This document shows positions 41,326 through 58,780 of a stretch of DNA of 64,000 nt, one piece after another; within the stretch, counting starts at the first letter, position 1, and the number at the start of each line of letters is the position of its first letter. Position numbers and translations under genes: made by a program. This DNA comes from Amoebidium appalachense (lineage: Eukaryota; Ichthyosporea), in assembly GCA_963693365.1 (NCBI GenBank), contig CAVNZM010000011.1, positions 7,998,001 to 8,062,000 on the forward strand, read 5' to 3'. Under the pieces are notes generated by a model that searched no databases, was not told where the DNA came from, and saw only the letters and a list, made by a program, of their open reading frames with translations.

Positions 41326-42548
41326 TGTACTATCACTGAGCGAATATCCGGATTGGTGGATATCCCGACGCTCTTGATTATACCGGTCAATAAAGGATCG
41401 GACAGACCGCGGTAGGGGTCTGTAAATCTATCTCAAAAAAGGTACCTAAATATCAAGTGGCTCTTTCTCGATCTATCCCAAAACCTACCTAAATATCTTA
41501 CATCATTTCCCGGAAATTCTCAAAAAAAGCACCTAAATTTCTTTTGATCTATCCCAAACCCTACCTAAATATCTTTCATCTATCTCGGACTTTCCCACAG
41601 TGTACCTAAATATCTCGCCGAAAAATCTCAAGATCCAAAGGTCGGGGGGGGGGGGGGGGGGGGGGGGGGCTCACTTGGTGTGAGTGTGGACTTAGGGCAG
41701 GCAGGGAGATTTGTGCACATGGAAATGCAGTGAAAATCTGCAGCAGCAAAAGTTGGCCAGGTAAGGCAAGGCAGGAGGGGGGCACACTTAGTGTGAGTGG
41801 ATCGAGAGTCTTGTACGGCAAGGCAAAGGGGGGGGGGGGGGGGGGGAGTACTCTGTGACAAAATTAGCTCACATTAGTATGTTTCAAATGATAGCCATTT
41901 TGACAATGCACGTCCTAATGTCTTTGCTGCAGAGAGCAGACAAACAATAGCGAGTTACAGCATATATACCTTTCAAGGTCAGCCGGCATCGCCCCGAATA
42001 ATGTTTTGATTGGCGTAAACAAGCGATTGTTTGTATCGGTGTTACAAACGAACCATTACCATCGTTTAAGTGGTGTTAGGTTGCCCGCCAAAACACCGTA
42101 GGCCAATAAAAAGCTGGGCCACGTCGACCATATATGGTTCTTTTGCCCACCTTAAAGAAAACTTCGCCATTGGTGTTTTTCTAAATCTTTCTCTAATATG
42201 GGCCAATGAATCCACAGCCCTTTAAGCTGCCTACAGGCCCCCAAATACTTATATATATACACCTAGACCACGAGATATTTGGATCTATCCCGCCTCAATT
42301 TTCCGACTTTCTCGAGATAGATCCCCAGATTGACCTATCCCACATGTACCTAAATATCATTTTCATTTCCCAAAAACGTGGCTTTGTAAATATCCGGCTT
42401 CTTTCCTTTCTCAACAGGTACCTAAATAACACGAGAAATTCCCGATAGATCTACAGACCCCTAGACCGCGGTGTCGGTCAGTCTGAGATAGAGACAGTCT
42501 GAGATAGACAGCCTAAGATTCACTTCACGGTGTCGCACAGTTAGCAAA
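41326..42548 (+). repeat. Right LTR, interrupted by a TIR element
   Basis: Homologous to the left LTR over 41326-41413 and 42463-42548. The intervening bases are a separate TIR element. AGACCGCGGT occurs at both edges of the insertion. Confidence 0.86.
41414..42462. mobile_element. 1,049-bp TIR element with 10-bp target duplication
   Basis: Left end AGGGGTCTGTAAATCTATC and right end GATAGATCTACAGACCCCT are inverted repeats with one mismatch in 19. AGACCGCGGT flanks both sides (41404-41413 and 42463-42472) and is single-copy in the other LTR. Subterminal regions carry repeated ACCTAAATATC motifs on both sides, plus GATCTATCCC phrases. No transposase frame is present. The 9-11 bp target duplication suggests Mutator-like mobilisation; this is inferred from duplication length only. 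Two G runs and a partial internal duplication (around 41665-41835) occupy the middle. Confidence 0.85.
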
Positions 42549-42944
42549 CTACGCACCAAACCCTAGGCCTACGTGTACAGTAGAAGGAAGCCCGGCCCGG
42601 CGTGTTAGCTATCTGTGCACTCACCGCTCAAACCCATGGCGAAACCCCACATGGGTTAGGCTACGGCGGAAGTCCCTTCGCACCTGATTGGACAAAACAT
42701 GTTCCAATGACGTAGGATCAGGGGGAGAACACTTTGATCCCCAAGCAACATAAAGCGGCTGCCAAACCCGGTTGGCCGAGGCATTTCCATTTAGGGCCCG
42801 GACACACATGGGGTCAGGGATATCTGGTTTATGTGTTTATTTTGATGATACATACTCAATACCGTGTTTTGTTGGCGATTTATGTGAAGGGATCTCCCTA
42901 TACCTAGGGGCCTATGCCCTATCTCGCAAAATTCGACCTATCTC

Positions 42945-43221
42945 GCAAAATTCCATGCCTGCGTCTGGCAGAGCAGTGGCTTATATACCCGTGGGGTAGC
43001 AGATTAGATACTAACTTAATCTAGGCGTAATTTCGATTGGCTAATGCCATGACGATCTTTTGAATCACTAAACCAAAGGGATGCAGTTTAAACACACTTA
43101 GTAAGATTTTTTGAGATACGCCGACTTGTGCATGTGGTGGTCCAGTGTCAGCGCGTGTTTTTATATACGGAACCGATTGTAAAGCTAATATACACATATT
43201 GTGCAGTGAGCGCGTCTGCAC

Positions 43222-43223
<2 letters not shown>
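42945..43223 (+). repeat. Dispersed repeat family, copy 1 (~280 bp)
   Basis: Shares CTGGCAGAGCAGTGGCTTAT then ATACCCGTGGGG at the left and GTAAAGCTAAYATACACATA then TTGTG-AGTGAGCG and GTCTGCACT at the right with 62053-62322; the middle is diverged. Copy 1 runs directly into a poly(C)-poly(A) block. The left motif resembles a pol III box A, but no clear box B was found. Confidence 0.75.

Positions 43224-43291
<68 letters not shown>
43223..43291. repeat. Poly(C)-poly(A) block
   Basis: About 35 C followed without interruption by about 33 A. One of roughly fifteen such blocks, in either orientation, in this window. Confidence 0.93.
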
Positions 43292-43292
<1 letters not shown>

Positions 43293-43827
43293 CACACACA
43301 CCGCATTCTGAACACAAAACCTACCAATAATATTTAAAAAAAAGGGGAAAGAACTCAGCTTGAATACAGAAAGAAAGCAAGAAACCAGGAAAGAAGAATC
43401 TCAGAGAAATCTTTGTGTGAACAAATGATTGGGGCCTGGGCCAAACTTCAAGCCAGGCATCAAACCCAACAATTGTTAGACAAAACATTCCTTTACAACC
43501 CAGCCACTTGCCATTACATTCTCGACTTTCTGAGACCATTGAGAGTGGGATCTTTAAAACCAGTGGGGTGCCGTGCACACAGTAAGCACTGGCTGTCTGC
43601 TTGCACCTCTCTGCTGATGCCCAGTTTGCACGTCTACGGGTGCCTTTAGCCAGTCTTGAATCCGATCGCCACACAATGTCTTAGCCCCTCTGCCCGGTTA
43701 ACACGTGGTACCACATTCCTTCGAGCAACTCATGTGTGCCACTAGCGTCTTCCAGCGACTCCCAGAGCCTTCCATGCAGGATGTAGCCACGGCGGTGATA
43801 ACTCATTTTTGGACTTTTGCAGACGGT

Positions 43828-51208
<7,381 letters not shown>

Positions 51209-52036
51209 CAATGCACTGACTCGAGTGACTCACTGGATCGCCCAGCGTACGCGAGAATAAGAAGACCTGAGAAAACAGCTACATAGGTCCGGCAGGTCAG
51301 GAGCGAGCCCGTGCCAGCGGGTTGACTTTGACTTGACTCTGCAGTTCGAAGTATGAAGTTCAAACGAGATGTGGGCGAGAATTTGAAGAACTGAAGGGGG
51401 AAATTTTTTTTTAAAAAAAAATAGAGTAGGTAAAAGGGAACATCGATCGGAAGGATCTTCAGAACGAACTTGCTTGCAATTTGGGCACAACCAAATTTAA
51501 CCAATCATCTTTGATGCTTTGTTTACATAGCCATATATGGCTATTTATCAGATAGAAAGCAGGGTAGGGATTACGAAAAAAAATCGTCGTAATTACGATT
51601 AACGAGAGACCCCGATATGAATAAGGTCAGGGTACCGTCGTAACCGCTTTCGTATCAGGTGTGTAGCATTATAAACGCTTGAATATGTAATTTTCCCTAT
51701 TTTTTCAATATTTCTGTTCAAGAACAGCACATTCCCCCCCAAGAACACATCTACAGCGCTTCTCATGTGCAATATCGAGCCCCGATAAGTTTCCAGGGCC
51801 TGTAATCTTGCGGTACTCAATTTGTAAAAACACGTATTTTGAGTTTTGCGACTGGAGGCCGGGCGTTTTACAGGCGGGGCTTGCAGCTCCCCAAGAACCC
51901 ACCCGTTACTACAGATTAAAAATTGTCCGTTACGATTGGCCAAAGGGCGATACGGTTAAGCTGGCGAACCCCAGCCCAACTCTGATAGAAAGGGCACATG
52001 CTCAGTGAAACAACACTGCTCACAGTCTGACAGTCT

Positions 52037-52085
52037 GACCTCGCTGTTCACGCACATCCACTGTATGTGCGTGAACAGCCAGGTC
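52037..52085. ncRNA. Hairpin with 21-bp stem and 7-nt loop
   Basis: Left arm 52037-52057 (GACCTCGCTGTTCACGCACA then T) and right arm 52065-52085 pair over 21 bases with one mismatch; the loop is CCACTGT. The stem is the size of a small-RNA duplex, but no larger precursor structure or conservation can be shown. It may instead be a remnant of a TIR element. Confidence 0.4.
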
Positions 52086-52543
52086 CAGGTCCAGCTGGGT
52101 TTAGCTAAGCCTTAGCAAAATCGGGACTGAAATCCAGCCTGATTACCCTCAAAGCGGTCAGCGGCGGACAATCCAGACCGCCGGCTGGCTGCTTTTTCGG
52201 ATCCGCGGCCCTGGCGGGTCTTATTCTTCATAGAGAGCACATTATACTCATTAATACCTATTGATAAAATCAAGTTATAAAAGGCCGAAAGTGTGTGATT
52301 GTTTTATAAAATGTACCATAATTCCTGGCATCCCTTTCGCAAGTCAATGTTTTTTTTTCTTCCTTTGGCGACCGCCTTCCTTCCAAACCTTAAATATACA
52401 AACGCTTAGTCTATTTTGCGCTGACCATAAATTACGCACATGGCAACAGCATTTCTTGAGAAAAATTAAAGGTATCTTATATAAATGATCTCTACCCAAT
52501 GGGTGATCTTAAGCGCAAACTTTTGACCAATCCGATGAATCCG

Positions 52544-52602
52544 AAATCCAGACCTCGGTTGCGAAAAACGACCTTCGATTTTTGTAACCGAAGTCTGGAT
52601 TT
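52544..52602. repeat. 25-bp imperfect inverted repeat
   Basis: AAATCCAGACCTCGGTT at 52544 and AACCGAAGTCTGGATTT ending at 52602 pair with four mismatches over 25 bases around a 9-base loop. AATCCAGACGTCCAGA follows at 52618, repeating the arm motif once more. About 325 bases upstream of the transposase start. Confidence 0.65.
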
Positions 52603-54189
52603 CTGCGAAGGAATGCAAAATCCAGACGTCCAGATCTAATCACACACATCTTTGGTCTGATACGGCATATGCCAGTACTATGCTAGGTCTCCCTAACAAA
52701 AAAATACTATTGGGGTTTCCTATACCCCCTTGCCTTTTTAGGGTAGGCTGTTATGACTTGTCATGCTCCCGTATCACCGGCTCAAATTGACTAACTTTCC
52801 TATTGGCTTCTGTTTGGCACCCGCAAGAGTAGCACACCAAACACTGTTGAGCATATTAGTTTTTGCCGCCTGCAACCCCTGCAGTCATTAGGGGAACAGT
52901 GCCTGTGCGCTCCGGATGCAGGCACCATGACGCGTACAGTGGGTAGCAAGAATAAAAGCCGGGGTAGGGCCGGTGGCAAGAGAGAGAATGCTGGCCGGCC
53001 CACTAGCTTGAGTAAGGCTGCAAGTGGAAACCAAAGTATAGTTTCCTTCTTTCCTAAACTGCAACAGGCTGTGCAGGTAGCTCAGGGGGAGCGTGAAAGT
53101 CGTGCTGAGGTGGGGGGGCCATCGATTCCTATAACATTGGTGGTTTCGGCTCTGTTAGTAACGAGTGGGTAATCAACCAAGCAGGCTTAGGTACGTTAGA
53201 TGACTCGGGCCCGGGCCCTGAAGTAGCAGAGAACATGGATAGGCCACCCGAGTTGTACACGAATGAAGAGGGAGAAAACCCGATGTTCGCGAATGACCCA
53301 CCCCGCCTACTCTGGGAACGTGACGGCGAGGAGTTTATTCCTCCTCCCCAACCGGAGGATGCATCCATACTGCATGGGTATTCAATGACCATTCAACATC
53401 GGTTGAGACTAGAGCGCACAGAGGCGAAAGCAATACCTACCAGGGGCATACCCACAGTTCCCGCCTATAGGCAGGGGTTTTGGATCTACCCTCCGCGCAA
53501 TCACTCGGTCGAAGATAGGAAGCCCAATAAATATTACTACCCGCCCGCGTTTGTATGGTTGCCAGACGAGATAGACCAAGGCTATGCAGACCAGGGGCTT
53601 CCCTGCTACAAATGAGACAACAGGCAGACGTACTTCTATTGCTGGCCGTCTAACCCCCCCGCGCGCCGCATTGTCAGCTTGCACGGCTGTTATTACCTCT
53701 TCACAGCCCGTTACAAGTGCGAGCACTGTAATGTAACGTTTGCAGGCACCAAGGAGGGCTTTCTGGCCAAACTGCCTGAGCACATCACAGCACACTTTCC
53801 AGCCGTCCTTAGCCACCGGGGCGGGGTGGATGCGTCAGTAGTCCATGTAATGCGCTTTTGTGCCGGTAGTGGTGGGGCCCGTCGAAGGTCAGAGATATGT
53901 TAACGGAGTTGCACTACAAGAACCACACCCGTGCCGAGCGGCAGTACTATCTCGAGGCTGTGTACCGGCAACAGCAAACCCCAGGCACACTCGACGATTT
54001 TGTCGGTCGGGTCCACCACCAGCCCGAGAAGTTCTCAGCCTTTGATGATCCCAACGGATATGCTGGCTATGTGCCTTCAGGTAAAGTTATGTTGCTGCTG
54101 TTTTGTGCTTGTGAAAGGTCATAGAGTAATACACACACACACTCTCTCTCTATCTGTCTGTCTCTACCTCTCTCTGCCCTCTCTTTCTG

Positions 54190-54276
<87 letters not shown>

Positions 54277-54475
54277 GCCTCTCCCCCCCCCCCCCCTCTC
54301 TCTCTCCTTTGTCTCTCCGTTCCCCTCCCCCATCTCTCTGTGTGTGCCCCTGTCTCTCTCTCTCTCTTCCCCTCCCCCCCTTCCCCTCCCCCGTGCGCCG
54401 CTCATGCCTCTTTCCCTCCTTAAGCTTCCCCAAAACATGCACATGTGCACCCACACACAAATACGCACACACAGG

Positions 54476-54510
<35 letters not shown>

Positions 54511-54529
54511 CCTACGGGTGGCGGAAGGG

Positions 54530-54566
<37 letters not shown>

Positions 54567-55201
54567 TGTTTCCGATGGGAGAGGAGGTGACTGTGGGGGA
54601 GGCTGGGAGCCCAGGAATATGTCATATATTAGTTTTAGTAATCTCCCCACGCACGCGCGCACACACACACACACACACAAGCTACGGGTGGCGGAATGGT
54701 GGTGGTGGTGGTGGGGGGGGGGGGGGGGGGGGGGGGAGGGGGGGAGGCATGTTTCGGATGGGAGAGAAGGTGACTGTGGGGGGGGGGGGGGGGGGGGGGA
54801 GCCATATTTTAATCCATTTTTTTGTACTTTAAGTTATATTATTATTTCAGTTTTTTTGTTTTTTCCCTCTCTTTTTTCTTGTGGACGAGGGGGGGGGGGG
54901 GGGGGGGGGGGGGGGGTAACAGACGGTGTCAATGAATAACTGATAGTGGGAAATACCATCCACTCTGCAGACGGCTACCTGAAGTCGGTGTGGTTCAAGG
55001 AGCACGACCGCATCCGCAAGTATCTGGACGGGGACGTGCAGCGGCGGCCCATCAACGTGCTTAAGCTGGACCACTCATTCAATGTGTGCAAGTACCTGAT
55101 GAAGATCATGGGGGCCACGGTCATGGCCGCCCTGCTGACCATCATGAACGAGGTTGGAGGTGGGTGCCACGGTCATTACCTTCCCTCAGGGGTGTGTGTG
55201 T

Positions 55202-55240
<39 letters not shown>

Positions 55241-56499
55241 CTATTGTTTGATGCTCTTTGGTCTGAACGACTAACATTAGTTCGCACACTTGAACCAGAA
55301 CTAGATCAGGTAATTGGTACGCGCTTATCTAGGCTATGTGTGTTTGGAGCGTGTGGGTGTGGTGGTGGTGGTATGTGTGTATTTGTGGGGGAGGGGAGTA
55401 CGACGGTGGGGGGGGGGGGAGGGGCGGAGGGGGGGAGGGGGGAAGGGGTTATAATGGTGTGCTTGTGTATGTGTGTGTGGGTTGGGGGGGGGGGGGGGGG
55501 AGGAGGAGGAGGGGTCCGTCGATTTTACTCATATTGAGGTTTTCACGGCCATGGGGCACGACTTGAGCAAATGCAACGTGTGTGGTGGTAGTGGTGGGGG
55601 GGGGAAGGGGGGGGGGGGGGGGGGGGAGGGGGTTATAATGGTGGGGGAGGGGGGTGGGGGGATAGGGGGGTATGATGGTGGACAAAGAACTTATAAGCCA
55701 CCTTTGTTGGTTGTGGAAGGAGAGGCCTGAGGTACCATATGTACAATGAAGGGTACTCGGGGGGCGGGGGGGGGGGGGGGGGGGGGGAGGTGGATATGGA
55801 GGTGAGGGAGATGTGTGTATGGTTTTCCTGGGGGGTTTTTTGATCTTGCCATACTGATTGCAGGCTTGTGTCTTGGTCTCCCTTTCCCTCTCCTGACCAC
55901 CTCAACTCCCCCCCCCCCCCCCCCTGTGCACATCGCACTCTATAACACGTTCCCCCCTCCCCCCTTCACCCCCGTTTTAGTGCATCTTACCCCCCCCCCC
56001 CCCCCTCCCCTCCCCCTCGGCCCCCCTCACCCCTGTTGGGTGCCGCCGCCTCCCCCCGTCCTCCCCTCGCCCTCCCCCCTCATCTTCCCTTCCTCCCCAT
56101 CTGTTCCCACCTGCCTGCCTGACTTTTTGCAATGGCATATCTCCCTCTCCTGCACCCTAAGTATTAAGAAGCATTTACCTGTTCACTTCCCCCCAGATGG
56201 CCTATTTGACCACACATGGTGTTGCAACCCCCTACTGACCATGCAATGCTGTGGCTAGAGATCCGCTCGCAATTCGTTTGCCGCAGCACCGCACATGAGG
56301 ATGCCCGGGTGCCCCTGCAGGCGATTGCCGACAGCAACAAGGAGCTGGGCTATGCCGGCCCCCAGTTTGCCTACAGCGACCGCTGCTGCCAGGACCGCAA
56401 CCTGCTGGTGTCCATCTTCCCGTCGCTGGGAGAGAACTTGCAGCCGCCCCCTGCAGACAGCGACAGCGTACAGACAGACGTGCAGGGCCTGCCGCTGTT

Positions 56500-57129
56500 T
56501 GAGCAGCCAGCCGGTGTGCCCAACACGGTCATCATTACCAGCACGGACACCGGGACCACTGTGGCTGCCATCTATGCCCTGCTGGAGGCCGGGCCCAGGG
56601 TGGTGGGGCTGGACTGCGAGTGGGAGGCACCCATCCCCCGGCTGGGCCAGCGGCGGTCCAAGGTCTGCACGGTGCAGGTGGCCACCACGCAGGCCGTCTA
56701 CACGCAGGCCGTCTACATCTTCCACGCAGGCCGTCTACATCTTCCACCTGGCCCGCATTACTAGCCAGTTCAAGGACCCCATGCCGGCCCCCCTGGCCAA
56801 GTTCCTCAACGACAACACGGTGCTCAAGGTGGGCAAGCAGATTGGGGGGGACCGCCGTGCACTGCTGGACGACTTTGGGGTGGACATGACAAACTACCGC
56901 GAGCTGGGTGGGTATGGCCGCCGCCGCGGTGCCATCACACGTGGGTCTATTGGCCTGGCCGACATTGTGGCCCAGGTATTGGGCTGCAAGCTCCCCAAGC
57001 CCCTGGAGATTCGGGTGTCCCCCATGTGGACCCAGCCCCTTACCCCTGCCCACACACAATATGCTGCTTTGGACGCATATGCATCGCTGATGGTGTACAA
57101 CACCTTGGCCACGATGCCTGATCTGACAG
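56500..57129 (+). other. WRN-like DEDDy exonuclease domain of the transposase
   Basis: Exo I is VVGLDCEWEAP (D and E), Exo II lies in KQIGGDRRALLDDFGVDM with the catalytic Asp in GGD, and Exo III is YAALDAYASL with the Tyr four residues before Asp, as in WRN. The stretch SIGLADIVAQVLGCKLPKP is also typical. The frame shifts once at the 22-bp duplication. The domain sits after the second acidic residue and before the Glu of the presumed DDE core. Confidence 0.85.
56687..56745 (+). repeat. Nested 15-bp and 22-bp tandem duplications in the exonuclease
   Basis: ACGCAGGCCGTCTAC occurs at 56687, 56702 and 56724; the last two copies are followed by ATCTTCC. The first duplication (15 bp) preserves frame, the second (22 bp) shifts it. 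A single copy would restore a continuous family-like reading across this site. Confidence 0.92.
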
Positions 57130-57420
57130 GTACTTCCCCCCCCCTCCCCCCTCCCCCCCAAGCCCCCCCCCTCCCTCTTCCCCGGAAGTCGGACCCAGGA
57201 TAGTTGGAGCTTTGTTTTGGCCTGTGGTGGCCACCACTTGTACCTTCTTCACTATGCCCCCCACCTTATGTCCCCCCTCCGCCTGTTTACAGCCACCCCC
57301 CTCTCCGGCTCCCCCCCATCACACCACCACAACCACCACTACCCTACACACACGCACGCATCTTCACGCCCGCCTACCTAGTCCCATCCTAACCCATCCA
57401 CACCTAACGTTTCCTCGCCC

Positions 57421-57473
<53 letters not shown>

Positions 57474-57488
57474 ACACCGTCACCACCA

Positions 57489-57543
<55 letters not shown>

Positions 57544-57554
57544 ACCCTATCTGC

Positions 57555-57607
<53 letters not shown>

Positions 57608-57752
57608 CCCTCCCTCCCTCCCCTTTCCTCCCTCAACCATTCATACACACACATACACATGCGCGCACACATAAACACACACACACACACACACCCTACG
57701 TGCCCGCCCCCCTCCCCCTCCCTCCTGTTCTCACCTCACCCCTTCACACACA

Positions 57753-57837
<85 letters not shown>
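57421..57837. repeat. Poly(C) and (CA)n cluster in a transposase intron
   Basis: C runs at about 57421-57459 and 57557-57592, and CA runs at 57498-57538 and 57753-57836. The last CA run ends in the acceptor for exon 57838-58394. Confidence 0.93.
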
Positions 57838-58394
57838 CCCAATTCAAAGCTATTGCGCCTAAGGCGGAAGTAGAGGTCGTGGCCATGGGTGGGCCTCTCC
57901 GGCCAGCGTTAATGGGGTGATTGTGCCACAGCCCAAGGACTGGTGCGGCATCAACCTGCGCAAGTGCAAGGGGCGGGTGGTGGTGCAGGTGCGGCAGGTG
58001 CTGCAGCCCGGCATGCTGATGCGCTACCACCGGGTGCATAAGGACCAGCCGATCAGCACCATGGGTTAACCCGCCCTTTGAGATCTTGGTGCCCTTGTCC
58101 TGGTGCCGGCCCCACCAGCCTCCTGTCGACCTGCCAGCTTCACCCCAGCCGGCACAGCAGTCTGAGGCCCGGCCAGATGACCCGGCCAGCCCCGAGCCGC
58201 AGTCGCCAGCACCACCCTGCCCGTCTGAGGCCGGGCTGCATCTGCCCGTGCAGCGTGTGCTCAAGGATGCCCGGCACCAGATGGGGGACGTGCTGGACTG
58301 CATCCCCAAGCACCACCCCGTGCACGGCGACTTTGCTCGTGAGCTCAGCGACATGCTCTTTGACATGGACAAGGGTGACATGGATGCTGTGCGG
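57838..58394 (+). other. Transposase exon after the exonuclease, two frameshifts
   Basis: Begins at a (CA)n-derived CAG acceptor. Reads APKAEVEVVAMG, then in another frame VNGVIVPQPKDWCGINLRK and VVVQVRQVLQPG, then in a third frame PPFEILVPLSW and a Pro-rich linker to DMLFDMDKGDMDAVR, ending at donor GTATGT. The order of these blocks is consistent with one protein broken by small indels. Confidence 0.7.
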
Positions 58395-58780
58395 GTATGT
58401 ACCCCCTCCCCCGCCTCCCCTCCCCCTCCCCCCCCTCCCCACCTTCCCCCCTTTCTCACGGACCCCTGGGGGCGCTGTACTGGCTGCCTTGCCTTGCTCA
58501 CCATGCTTCGATCCCCGTTTACCGTCCAGAAACAGCCCCCCCCCCCCCCCCCCCCCCCCCTGCCCGCCTCCTCCCCATGCACAAACGGGGGCACCCTATA
58601 TCCTAGTATTACTGGCTGCTGGCACATTCCATCATCAGTTACCCTCGTGCATCACGCTATTAGGACAAGGGGAGACTCAAGAGTGCAACCCCCCCCCCCC
58701 CATACCCTCCTCCCCCCTTCCTTCCTTAGCCTCATGGCCACATAGCATGCTGCACGGTCTCTGACTGTGCCCATGTGCAG

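Larger units (their letters stand above)
37710..42548 (+). mobile_element. Non-coding LTR retroelement with nested insertion
   Basis: Two direct repeats beginning TGTACTATCACTGAGCGAAT bound about 3.45 kb. The left LTR is 37710-37873 (164 bp). The right LTR is 41326-42548 but contains a 1,049-bp insertion plus duplicated target; without it the two LTRs differ at about six positions. The left LTR is followed at once by TGGTAACCAGAG, resembling a primer-binding site for initiator methionine tRNA. The right LTR is preceded by AGGGGGGGGA, a polypurine tract. Flanks CTAC (37706-37709 and 42549-42552) fit a 4-bp target duplication. The internal region has no gag, protease or polymerase frame; the longest frames are short and CA-biased. 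This is a non-autonomous LTR element (TRIM-like LTR size, larger body). Confidence 0.85.
42549..43827. other. Spacer downstream of the SAC3-domain gene
   Basis: No gene supported. Contains a ~280-bp dispersed repeat copy (42945-43223), a C-then-A block (43223-43291) and about 500 bases of unremarkable sequence that should include the 3' end of the minus-strand LENG8-type transcript. Confidence 0.65.
51209..52926. other. Spacer between LENG8-type gene and transposase pseudogene
   Basis: No gene is supported. The sequence is moderately AT-rich and unusually poor in microsatellites for this window. It contains two substantial hairpins (52037-52085 and 52544-52602). A 114-codon minus-strand frame at 51599-51943 has no recognisable motif. 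The left terminus of the transposable element that follows probably lies here but was not found. Confidence 0.6.

Noticed and set aside
42945-43223. tRNA gene or tRNA-derived SINE head
   Set aside because: A box A-like motif is present, but no box B or cloverleaf could be drawn, so only a dispersed repeat is claimed.
51599-51943. 114-codon minus-strand frame
   Set aside because: No recognisable motif, no splice or promoter support, and composition like the surrounding spacer.
58086-58764. Separate Pro-rich gene
   Set aside because: The frame is one of several broken frames of the transposase exon; PPFEILVPLSW and DMLFDMDKGDMDAVR follow the order expected within that protein.
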